DNA of 15,000 nt, taken from positions 1 through 15,000 of the forward strand of contig JABUQX010088765.1 in assembly GCA_015478945.1 (NCBI GenBank), given 5' to 3'. Position 1 is the stretch's first letter; each line of letters starts with the position of its first letter. This document shows, one piece after another, positions 1 to 8,747 of the stretch. A model generated the notes under the pieces. The model did not search any database and had not been told where the DNA came from. It saw only the letters and a list, made by a program, of their open reading frames with translations. The position numbers and the translations under genes are program-made. Source of the stretch: Trachelipus rathkii (taxonomy: Eukaryota; Arthropoda; Malacostraca; Isopoda; Trachelipodidae).

Positions 1-202
1 CGTATTGCTTCGTTCAGTAAATCGATCTTCGTTCGGTTCGGAATGGTGTTTAACCGTTTTCATATTTTATCGTGAAACGCTTTCGCGTTTTCGTGCGCCG
101 CTTCAACATATATATATATATATATATATGAAAGGGAGCATCCAAAGAATTACCTTTGTCCACTCCTCGTCCAAACATCTCTAAGGAGTTAGCGGTATCT
201 GG
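1..202. other. Left flank of the retrotransposon, no gene seen
   Basis: Non-coding flanking DNA. It has a TA array (about 107-129) and a perfect short hairpin at 75-90 (AAACGC, 4-nt loop, GCGTTT). An open frame on the minus strand runs through the TA array and into the LTR and has no recognisable protein features. The last bases before the LTR (198-202, TCTGG) do not match the bases after the 3' LTR. Confidence 0.7.
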
Positions 203-331
203 TGTCGACGATTTTTCAAATATCGACCATTGTTTCATTTTATTATTATTTTATTATTTTTCTGCACTATAGTTTCGAGCCTCCTTGTTTCAGAATGAGG
301 TAGTTATAAAGTTAAAGAATTTCCCTTTCAC

Positions 332-337
332 AATAAA
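332..337 (+). promoter_or_regulatory. Candidate polyadenylation signal AATAAA in 5' LTR
   Basis: AATAAA about 130 bp into the LTR, conserved at 9781-9786 in the 3' LTR in an identical context. In the 3' copy it could direct 3' end formation. The LTR has other A-rich hexamers (for example near 10739), so which one is used cannot be told from sequence alone. Confidence 0.3.
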
Positions 338-752
338 GGAGGTACTTTTGTAATCAGGATTTGTTTAAAATGCCCATTCTCTCACGTCCGAGATTGAGGT
401 CATCGCACCTTATTCCAAGATTGCAACATCTTTAGCAGCCAATGCCCAATGGCGCACCCTTTTTCTCCTGTTTTTAGTCGCATGTTGGTCTCTATGTATC
501 GCATTCACTGCTTACACGGTGTATCCTTGTTTTGGTGCTGTGTTTGTGTTTTGCCTTTGTCTCTTCAATCTTATTTGAAGCAGAGGCCTAATTACATTTT
601 CAACCTTTTATTAATTATTAATTTAGTGCATTTATGTGTAATTTCTAATTGCATGTTAGTTAATGGTGATTTATAATTGTGCTTGCTTGCTTTGTAATTC
701 GAGTTCCGTAAGTACGTCATTGCGTGGGTATGAATCTAGTGAGTTGAACTTC

Positions 753-760
753 CAGGTAAG
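753..760 (+). promoter_or_regulatory. Consensus-like 5' splice site in LTR
   Basis: CAG/GTAAG, with the GT at 756-757. The same LTR position in the 3' copy reads CAG/GTGAGT (10201-10209), so a strong donor is kept although neighbouring bases differ. A matching AG (1210-1211; 10654-10655 in the 3' copy) lies about 450 bp downstream in both LTRs. Use as a real intron is inference. Confidence 0.35.
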
Positions 761-1276
761 CTCTTCATTCGTTGGTTTATACACACGAGATTAATTATAT
801 TTGTGAAGAAACAAACATTCTCCTACTGTCAATATTAAAGTAGCTTTTAGATGAAATTTGTCTCTTCAGTTTCATCTAATAGAGATACATCAGACACTCC
901 GCTTTCCTGTATCTTTAGCCTTTGCTTGCTTTTACCTATTATTTCCTTCTGAAGGAATCTTGGGAATTTTCTGTACATTTCCAAGAGGGTTCTTCCGCTT
1001 TGTAGTGGAAATTGGTACACATACATGTGTGCATGTTTCGTGTACGCCTGTATGTTTAGCAAGGAATTCCACTAGAAAGGGGGAGGGGCAAAGGAGGCCT
1101 TCCTTCTTCACACTACAAAATTATATTCGTAATTATATTATATCATTTATTTTTTGTACCACGGCATTTATATCTATTATTTGGTGTTTGTTTGTGTGTG
1201 CTATCCTGTAGGAAAGCGGTACCTACATGTGGATTGTATATACAGCAAACAGAAGTCGAATTTCACCTTTTCTGCG

Positions 1277-1286
1277 TATATAAAAG
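1277..1286 (+). promoter_or_regulatory. Candidate TATA box of 5' LTR
   Basis: TATATAAAAG, 110 bp before the LTR end. It could place the start of genomic RNA in the last ~80 bp of the LTR. The equivalent site in the 3' LTR is weaker (TTTATAAG at 10721-10728). An earlier start is also possible: a TATAAAG lies near 306-312. Confidence 0.35.
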
Positions 1287-1389
1287 GGATTAAAAATTAG
1301 AGAGAGAGGGAGGGGGACTGCATATTACCCCTTTTAGTCGCTCAATATCTCCCCCATTTTTTCGTAGGTTAAAAGCAAATTTCGATAGT

Positions 1390-1399
1390 TGGCGCCCAA
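1390..1399 (+). other. Primer binding site (tRNA-Lys-like)
   Basis: TGGCGCCCAA, two bases after the 5' LTR end. It is complementary to the CCA-bearing 3' end of animal tRNA-Lys(CUU), as I recall that tRNA; the same PBS type is known in other invertebrate LTR elements. The match breaks at the 11th base (T where C is expected). It would prime minus-strand DNA synthesis. Confidence 0.8.
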
Positions 1400-2057
1400 T
1401 TATTACTACCCAACCCCCCACCCCCGCTTGGCACTTCGCGTCGCTTTGTGCCTAGCGGCCAACCCTCATTTATTATTCCTTTTCGCGCGTGACCTTTTTT
1501 CCCTCATCGTGCTTCGCACTGTTATGCCAGATTGCCCCTCGCGACCGCTGCTGATTTATATCCCTTTCTCCGGTTTTTCGCGGGGACTTTGATGAACGCG
1601 CGACGTTCCAATGAATTTGTTTATATTACATGTTATTTATGATTTTATTCGAGCGAAATCGGGAACTTTGTTTACTTAAGACAATTTATTACCGTTTCAG
1701 AACTCGAGGTAAGAACGTGTTAAAAAATTAAAATTTAAATTTAAATTTAATTTCATTTAATTTTTTATTAAATTTATTCGATTTTATTTTAATTTAATTT
1801 AATTTTTTTCTTTTCTTTTTCTTAGGCAGAGTTCATTCAATACCCAGGTGACACTCACAACATTTCTTCCTAATACACATTCACAAACACACGTTTAACT
1901 ATAAGAGTGTGTGTTAATAATTTTGTTATTTCAAACACACGCACGCGCACACATATAAGGCGGGTACGGTTTGAATTCCTTTTTGTTCTTTTTTGTTTTG
2001 TTTATCTTTTTTGTTTTTTGCCCTTCTTGGCTTTATTGTGTGTGTCAGCCAATAACA

Positions 2058-2254
<197 letters not shown>

Positions 2255-2486
2255 TATTATTATTATGTATTAATAGTTCCCCCTTGTATATAGTGTTGAG
2301 GACAGACACACGCACATGTTCTATGAGCGTGTGTGTTTAATAAGTTTGCTCTTCCTCACACACACTCACACACAAATATATTGCTGTAAGTGTGTGTTTT
2401 AATAATTTTCTTCAACTTCTCATACACACACGGACGCAAATACATATTGCTATGTGTTTTTGAAATCACCATTCTTTGTATTTATA

Positions 2487-2487
<1 letters not shown>

Positions 2488-2523
<36 letters not shown>

Positions 2524-2524
2524 G

Positions 2525-2613
<89 letters not shown>
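2488..2613 (+). repeat. (TTA)n microsatellite in leader
   Basis: About 126 bp of TTA/ATT repeats with three TTG variants (around 2523-2528 and 2578-2580). The long Leu, Tyr or Ile runs it encodes in three frames are artefacts of the repeat. Confidence 0.97.
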
Positions 2614-2919
2614 GCCTTTTTTTCCTGGTTGTTTGTATATAGATATTACTTAAGATCTATATGTATATACTATAGGGTAGATTAAGTTCGCCTTTTTTTT
2701 TTTAATCATTTTTCATATACATCGCTTGAGGAAGCAGACATATTTTTTTGGTTTTTAATCTTTTCTCTATTTTTTTATATATATTTTTTCCTTTTTTTTG
2801 AGTTTGTCTGTATTGGTTGGCTTACAGTAGACAGACAGACACAAAACGCAGTTTTTGGACGTGCTTTAATATTTTGTATATACCTTTCCTTTTTGGTATT
2901 TTAATTAAAATATAAGATT

Positions 2920-3201
2920 ATGACAAGACCGAAGGGAGCAAAGGGGCCTAGCCCCATGAGAATTTCCAATTCAGGAGCATCGAAAGAGGAAGTTTCCGTT
3001 CGGAACGAAAACACCAAAAGAAAAACTACGAGACAATCTGCAACAGACCTGTCTATCCCGGAGTCTGCACCAGAGTTAGTTAGCAACAGCACTGTTGAGA
3101 ACATTTCTGATTTGGATAATGTGGATTCAACGGACACGAGAGAACTCAGGGACGCAAAACGAGTACGTTTGACTCAAAGAAATCGTCTCTACCGAACTTG
3201 A
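2920..3201 (+). CDS. gag: Gag N-terminal segment (first frame of gag-pol)
   Basis: A 93-codon frame starting at the first ATG after the T-rich leader. The product is basic and serine/threonine-rich with an acidic patch (residues ~58-72) and a basic end (KRVRLTQRNRLYR). It looks like the disordered N-terminus before the BEL/Pao Gag domain. It ends at TGA 3199-3201, and the next frame continues sensibly at once (ELEDLL from 3194 in frame 2). Frame 2 has its own stop at 3170-3172, so the change of frame must lie between 3173 and 3201. I take this as a small indel that broke gag-pol; a programmed +1 shift is the less likely option. The link to Gag rests on position and composition, not on a domain. 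Confidence 0.65.
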   Translation: MTRPKGAKGPSPMRISNSGASKEEVSVRNENTKRKTTRQSATDLSIPESAPELVSNSTVENISDLDNVDSTDTRELRDAKRVRLTQRNRLYRT

Positions 3202-3205
3202 AGAT

Positions 3206-6200
3206 TTGTTATCAGCTCCTGAGGCCTCTCCCCCTTCTATCCTCACACTTAGTCAATTATTAAACGACATCCGTTTAAAACTTGACGAGAGTGACAAGAT
3301 CATTCAAGACTCCTTGAGCGGTGCATTATTCATTGCAGACGATACAGAATGTTTTAAAATTCAAAGGATGATCCGAGAACAAATAAATCGTGCTGATGAA
3401 TATCTGAACTCTAGTAAGAAATCTAATAGAGGTTCATCTACTTCTTCTTCAACGAGGAATTCTTGTTGCTCTAGGAACAACCATAACTTCGGTCTTTTTA
3501 GGCCTCCTACTAAAAAGCTACCACTGTTTGATGGAAATTCAATTGAATTTCAATCATTTTTAGAGTCATTCGAGTCAATAGCAGAAGGTCACGGTTATAA
3601 GGACAATATTAAATTGGAACTTCTTTTCGACTGCTTAAGGGGTAATGCCTTGAAACTTGTTTCCGGATACTCACGGGTCGGAGAGAACTACCAGATTGTT
3701 CTGAAGCAGCTCAAAAATGATTTTGGTAACAAAGCTAAGGTCATTGAGGCGCTAATTTTGAAATTATGTGGACTGTCTCCTCCTGAATATAATCATGAGG
3801 ATCTGTATAGATTTAAAGCAGATTTGTTCTGCTATGTAGAATCCCTTAAGAATAAGGAGATGATTGGTGATTGTAAGAGTTGCTCAATCATTCTAGGTTC
3901 CCTCCTAGCTCAGAAAATACCCCAGGAGATAAAGGACAAAGTACCCTGGGGCAAGGCCAAAGAAAATTGGACTCTAGACTTTCTCGTGGAGATGGTAGAT
4001 CAAGCCCTCTCTTTTTTGGAAGCATCTAGGCAAATTTCTTCCGAAATCAAAGGAGCCAAGGAGACCAGGGAATCATCTAAAGGAAGTAACACTTCACAAC
4101 AATTACCAACAAACAAACAGAAGTCCACAGGAGCCAAACCTAAGGTTTCAACAATTTTGACTACTACGGGAACAAAATCCCACTCTACAAAACAGCCTGC
4201 TCAAAATGCGGCCCCCACCAGTCAGAATACTGGGGATAAAGTCATAATATGTAGATTTTGTAAAGGACCGCATTATCCTTCGGAGTGTGTCTTGCTTCCG
4301 ACACCAGAATTGAGACAACAGGTTGTTAAGGCCCAAGGTTGGTGTGAAAGGTGTTTGGCTCAGAACCACACTACCTCCAATTGCAAAAACCAAAGGCCTT
4401 GTTTTAAGTGTCAGGCAACAGATCATCATGTAGTGTTCTGTCGTCAAAATGGAAACCAAAGCCAGAGGGCAAACGTTTCCCCACAGACACAACCCACGTC
4501 TCCTCCTCAGGAGACTTTGAATAATGTGACAACAGTCCTCTCAGCAAATAGAGGAGTTGCTTTACCATTAGCAGACTTATCTGTTTATAAAGGAGACAAG
4601 ACCATACTTGTAAGAGCGCTTTATGATCAAGCCTCGCAACGCAGTCTCGTATCTCGCTCGGTGGTGAAAGCATTGCAATGTCTTCCTCACTCCAAACTTC
4701 GTATAGCTATTAACGGCATCAATCAAAATGGCCCCGCCATGCTGCGTGATGTCGTGACTTTAAAAATTAAGACGGAAGATGGCACCATTCCCATCTCTGC
4801 TATCGTTGTTGATCACCTTCCCACAGATATTCATATCCCTGGATTGGTCAAGACAACAAGGATGCTACGTAGACATCATGTCAAATTAGCCAACCCTTAT
4901 CCCACTGGAAATAGCGTGACGGATGTAGGGATACTCGTGGGGTCGGACGCCCTTCCCCTATTTTTGAAGTCATATGAGACTTTCCGCGGAATCAACCTGA
5001 TGGATACCAACGTTGGAAAATTAATTTGGGGGGAATTACCCTTTGTTTCCAGCGATTCTGAGTCACAGGTTTCGGTTGTTTCAACGTATCGGGCCGAAGT
5101 TCGACTCTATGACGATTTTAGATCCGAAACAACCCCCTTCAACATGGAGCACCACCCCTCCTCCCCAATAAGCGAAGAAGAAATCAGAGCGGAACATCTT
5201 CCGTCCGAACTTAGCGATGAAGAGGAGGTGGAAAAACAACAGTTTCCTTCCAGTGCACCCGAAGAAGAGGAAGGAGAGGAAGCTTCATTCCCCATTGAGG
5301 ATTTGGACCGACTGTGGTCTCTATCACACATTGGCATCCTACCGAATGAACGATTCACCGAAGCGGAAAAAACAATTTTAGAGTCATTCCGGGAAAACCT
5401 CTCCTTTGAGGACGGGAGGTATGTTGTTTCGTTACCATGGCGTTCTAATCACCCTCCACTCCCGGATAATTACGCTCTTTCAAAGCGACGACTTTACAGC
5501 GTCCTTAAAAAACTTAGATCTAATGCTGAACTTCTTAACTCGTATTCTGAAGTCATCCAGGATCAGCTTTCCAGGGATTTCATAGAAGAGGTGAATCCCA
5601 CTACCCCAATTCATCCTGAGGCAAAACTACATTACTTACCCCATCATGGGGTTCGTAAAACCTCTTCTACCACAGGACTAAGATTAGTCTTCGATTGTTC
5701 TTCTAACAATCCAAGCCTCAACCAATGTCTTCACAGTGGCCCCTCTCTTATTACGGACTTAGGTAAAATCCTCCTCAAGTTCCGCTTGAGACGTTATGCC
5801 ACTTCTTCAGACATAGAGAAGGCATTTTTAGGGATCCGTCTTGCACCAAAAGATAAGGATTCCACACGTTTTTTATGGGTGAAGGACCCCTCAGATGCTA
5901 GAAGTCCCATAGTGACTTACCGTTTTAAGTCCGTTTTATTTGGGGCCACATGCAGCCCATTTTTGCTGGCTGCTTGTATTCACCATCATGTCCAACACTC
6001 AGATACTGATTACGAGGACATTATCCTCAATCAAATTTATGTCGACAACCTCTTCGGGACCTTTGACACCGAAGAAGAGGTGGAAGTTTTTTTCTTTCAA
6101 TCAAGAGATCTCTTTCAAAGGGCTGGTCTCAATCTACGAGAGTGGACATCAAATTCACAACTTGCGAACACCGAGTTCAAAAGAAATAAAGTTGGTGTTG

Positions 6201-8023
6201 ATGAAACCACCATTAAGGTTTTGGGGTTGGAGTGGGATACAGTTGAAGACGCAATCTCCTACAGTCACAAGACATTTGACACGGAAGCTGACACTAAAAG
6301 GAAGATTCTTCATAATATAGCGTCGGCATTCGATCCCCTTGGTATATTATCACCGGTAGTGATCCGAGGGAAGATACTCCTCCAGAAATTATGGAAAAGC
6401 AAATTAGATTGGGATCACAAAATCCCAGAGGAGTATAGAAAGGAGTGGCAGGCCATAGCTAATAGCCTGTCTCATTGCCTAAAGTTTAAGTTGCCTCGGC
6501 AATTAATATTTTCAAGGGAAGTGGAGCTACATGCCTTCTCAGATGCTTCGAAGGCTGCTTATGCTACTGTAGTGTACGTCGTTTCCGACTTAGACACTGA
6601 CTTAGATTCAAGTCTCACTACACCTACTTCCAATATTCTTATGGCTAAGGTAAAGGTTTCTCCCATAAAGGAGCTTACCATGCCACGTTTGGAACTCATG
6701 GGAGCATTACTCTCCACCCGAATTCTTAAATTCATTCTCAGTGCTTATGAGGGTCTATTAAGAGTTCGTAAAATCTATTGCTGGAGTGATAGTCAAGTCG
6801 CTTTGCAATGGATACATTCTACGAAGCAGCTTCCTACTTTCAACCAAAATAGAGTGGATGAAATTAGAAAAAATTTGCCGTCAGCAGAGTGGAGGTACGT
6901 TCCTACCAAAGACAACCCAGCCGACGCTGCTTCCCGTGGATCCAGCTATAAATATATATTTTCAGATTTATGGCAAAGAGGACCCACCTGGCTTTTAAAG
7001 CCATCTGACTGGCCTACATGGGCCGAACATCCATCATTTTCGGAAGACATCTTGGAGGAGAACAATATTACTGTAACTAAAGCAGTTACAGGAAGTCCAG
7101 AAAGGGTTCCCCTCCTAGAGTTGAATAATTATTCATCACTTGACAAGGTGTATCGCATTACTACCTTGGTTTATCGATTCATTCAGAATCTTAAGAATGC
7201 GAAGCTTAAAGCGCCTTTGATCAAGACCATTACTAAACCAGTGTTCTCTCACCAATTTTCCATAGAAGAAAAAAGTAGGGCAGAGTTTTATTGGATTCGA
7301 ACCCTTCAAAGAGAACACTTTCAATCCGAAATAATCTGCATTCGAGATAACTTATCCCTCACTCAATTAACTAAACAGTTAAGTTTGATATTAGTGGAGG
7401 ATGTTCTTAGGTGTGATAGGAGACTTAATAATGCCTTACTTCCGAATGATACCAAGTTCCCTATCCTCCTTCCTACAAATTCACATTTTATTAAACTTAT
7501 TGTATGGCATTTTCATAACACTCATCACCACTTAGGAATTTCGGAACTTCTTTTGATCATTCGTCGGAAGTTCTATTTTACACGCATGCGGCAGACTATA
7601 AAGAAGATAGTCCGACCTTGTGTTGAGTGCAAACGCCTCCAAGCAGTCCATTTTCGCTCTGCTCCTCTTGCAGCTTTGCCTAGCTCTCGTGTGGTGGAGA
7701 GCAAACCCTTCACAGTCATTGGAGTGGATTTTACAGGTTACTTCAATGTGAAGACCTCGAAAACTGCCATCACTAAGTGTTATATAGTTCTTTTTACTTG
7801 CGCTGTTACCCGGGCCGTTCACCTGGAGCTTGCCTTCGATAATAGCACAGAGTCTTTCTTGAGAGCACTACGTAGGTTCATAGGCAGACGTGGCACTCCT
7901 TCTATAATATACTCGGACAACGCGACTTATTTCCAAGCGGCGTCTCAGTATATCAAACATTTGCGTACATTACCATCGGTTAGAGATTTTTTTGACCGAA
8001 CACTCCATTACTTGGAGATTTAA
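3206..8023 (+). CDS. gag-pol: Gag-Pol polyprotein, main frame: Gag, protease, RT, RNase H, first half of integrase
   Basis: A 1605-codon frame; residues are counted from a TTG at 3206 that is only a marker (the frame is open from 3173). Domains in order: DUF1759-like Gag core (~95-240); three zinc knuckles with Cys/His at 349-352-356-361, 380-383-388-393 and 399-402-407-412; DUF1758-like aspartic protease with D474 in DQAS; acidic linker (~655-700); reverse transcriptase (~805-960) with D869 in SSDIEKAF and YVDN at 945-948; Pao-type linker (FDPLGILSP, ~1040); RNase H with D1113, E1163, D1195 and D1240; integrase zinc site (His ~1437-1441, C1472, C1475); and integrase D1508 and D1571. The frame ends at a TAA 8021-8023, before the catalytic Glu of integrase. 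The domain content and order are BEL/Pao. The frame seems to be a natural gag-pol fusion cut at both ends by frameshifts. Two catalytic sites differ from the usual motif (DQAS for D-S/T-G, YVDN for YVDD). Confidence 0.93.
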   Translation: MLSAPEASPPSILTLSQLLNDIRLKLDESDKIIQDSLSGALFIADDTECFKIQRMIREQINRADEYLNSSKKSNRGSSTSSSTRNSCCSRNNHNFGLFRPPTKKLPLFDGNSIEFQSFLESFESIAEGHGYKDNIKLELLFDCLRGNALKLVSGYSRVGENYQIVLKQLKNDFGNKAKVIEALILKLCGLSPPEYNHEDLYRFKADLFCYVESLKNKEMIGDCKSCSIILGSLLAQKIPQEIKDKVPWGKAKENWTLDFLVEMVDQALSFLEASRQISSEIKGAKETRESSKGSNTSQQLPTNKQKSTGAKPKVSTILTTTGTKSHSTKQPAQNAAPTSQNTGDKVIICRFCKGPHYPSECVLLPTPELRQQVVKAQGWCERCLAQNHTTSNCKNQRPCFKCQATDHHVVFCRQNGNQSQRANVSPQTQPTSPPQETLNNVTTVLSANRGVALPLADLSVYKGDKTILVRALYDQASQRSLVSRSVVKALQCLPHSKLRIAINGINQNGPAMLRDVVTLKIKTEDGTIPISAIVVDHLPTDIHIPGLVKTTRMLRRHHVKLANPYPTGNSVTDVGILVGSDALPLFLKSYETFRGINLMDTNVGKLIWGELPFVSSDSESQVSVVSTYRAEVRLYDDFRSETTPFNMEHHPSSPISEEEIRAEHLPSELSDEEEVEKQQFPSSAPEEEEGEEASFPIEDLDRLWSLSHIGILPNERFTEAEKTILESFRENLSFEDGRYVVSLPWRSNHPPLPDNYALSKRRLYSVLKKLRSNAELLNSYSEVIQDQLSRDFIEEVNPTTPIHPEAKLHYLPHHGVRKTSSTTGLRLVFDCSSNNPSLNQCLHSGPSLITDLGKILLKFRLRRYATSSDIEKAFLGIRLAPKDKDSTRFLWVKDPSDARSPIVTYRFKSVLFGATCSPFLLAACIHHHVQHSDTDYEDIILNQIYVDNLFGTFDTEEEVEVFFFQSRDLFQRAGLNLREWTSNSQLANTEFKRNKVGVDETTIKVLGLEWDTVEDAISYSHKTFDTEADTKRKILHNIASAFDPLGILSPVVIRGKILLQKLWKSKLDWDHKIPEEYRKEWQAIANSLSHCLKFKLPRQLIFSREVELHAFSDASKAAYATVVYVVSDLDTDLDSSLTTPTSNILMAKVKVSPIKELTMPRLELMGALLSTRILKFILSAYEGLLRVRKIYCWSDSQVALQWIHSTKQLPTFNQNRVDEIRKNLPSAEWRYVPTKDNPADAASRGSSYKYIFSDLWQRGPTWLLKPSDWPTWAEHPSFSEDILEENNITVTKAVTGSPERVPLLELNNYSSLDKVYRITTLVYRFIQNLKNAKLKAPLIKTITKPVFSHQFSIEEKSRAEFYWIRTLQREHFQSEIICIRDNLSLTQLTKQLSLILVEDVLRCDRRLNNALLPNDTKFPILLPTNSHFIKLIVWHFHNTHHHLGISELLLIIRRKFYFTRMRQTIKKIVRPCVECKRLQAVHFRSAPLAALPSSRVVESKPFTVIGVDFTGYFNVKTSKTAITKCYIVLFTCAVTRAVHLELAFDNSTESFLRALRRFIGRRGTPSIIYSDNATYFQAASQYIKHLRTLPSVRDFFDRTLHYLEI

Positions 8024-8747
8024 CCCCGCTCGTAGTAGCCACTACGGTGGGTTCTTTGAACGTTTAATCGGGTTAACTAAAACCCATCTAAAGAGAATTC
8101 TGAAAACTGCTTTAGTCACTTTTGACGAGTTTTACACAGTTCTCGCTGAGGTCGAACTAGTTCTTAACTGTAGACCACTCACCTTTGTGGGAGACGAGCT
8201 TCATTGCGAGGAGCCTCTCACACCCTCACACCTACTCGTGGGTTATAAGCTTAACACTCTTCCTATTCCAGAAGAGCTTTTAGAATCGGACACTACTTAC
8301 CGGGACCCGGTCAAATTAAATAAAAGGTATCGGTACACGCTTTCGCTTATTTCCAAATTCCAGTGTGCATGGAGTAAGGACTATTTACTTAATCTTAAGC
8401 AATCTTGGAATGTTTCTGGCCATCCTAACATTGCTATCGGTGATGTAGTCTTGGTGGAGGATGATGGTCCTCGTTTGAAATGGAAATTAGGCATAGTAAA
8501 AACCCTTCACACTTCTCCTGATGGGTACGTCCGATCAGTATCATTAAATACAAAAAATGGGGAGATCACTCGAGCTATAGTGCATCTATACCCTTTAGAA
8601 ATCCATTCTAATATTTTTAATTTAGATGACGCGTCCTCTTTAGAGGAACCTACCTCGACATTGGGTTCCCAACCGGAGAGAACTACACGTCAAGCTCACA
8701 TTCTAGCGAAACAACGCATTAAGGCTATTCTTTCAGATGAAGAATAG
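7992..8747 (+). pseudogene. pol: Integrase C-terminal part and DUF5641-like tail, out of frame with the main pol frame
   Basis: A 251-codon frame counted from a TTG that is not a real start. It overlaps the end of the main frame by 32 bp. Residues ~8-25 (TWRFNPAR, then HYGGFFERL) carry the third catalytic acid of integrase, E23, so the DDE triad is split between two frames. The spacing from D1571 of the main frame to this Glu is about 46 residues. Residues ~110-205 (GDVVLVEDDGPRLKWKLG) match the C-terminal domain (DUF5641) that follows integrase in BEL/Pao. The end is acidic (LSDEE), then TAG. The break sits at a run of seven T (7987-7993), where one base too many would explain the shift. There is no start codon or internal initiation signal to suggest independent expression. 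Confidence 0.88.

Larger units (their letters stand above)
203..1387 (+). repeat. 5' LTR
   Basis: Starts TGTCGACG and ends TTCGATA; the partner LTR starts the same way and ends TTCGACA. TGTCGA/TCGACA is therefore the terminal inverted repeat, with one C-to-T change at the last-but-one base here. Identity with 9653-10835 begins exactly at 203 and stops after 1387, which fixes the borders. The first ~350 bp and last ~200 bp are very similar in the two copies; the middle (about 850-1130) is much less so. Open frames of 62-117 codons on both strands are not conserved in the partner LTR and I do not call them. A 5-bp inverted repeat (GTCGA/TCGAC) sits inside the first 27 bp of both copies. Confidence 0.93.

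Noticed and set aside
449..676. 75-codon frame in the 5' LTR with hydrophobic stretches
   Set aside because: Not kept in the 3' LTR (indels around 9910-9960); hydrophobicity follows from T-richness.
858..1211. 117-codon plus-strand frame in the 5' LTR
   Set aside because: The 3' LTR has many frame-breaking indels at the same place, so the frame is not conserved; composition is that of T-rich LTR DNA.
2390..2685. Open frames of Leu, Tyr or Ile runs
   Set aside because: They only translate the (TTA)n microsatellite.
7293..7303. GGATTCGAACC, the reverse complement of a tRNA B box
   Set aside because: It lies in conserved coding sequence of pol, and no A box or cloverleaf is found at the expected distance on the minus strand.
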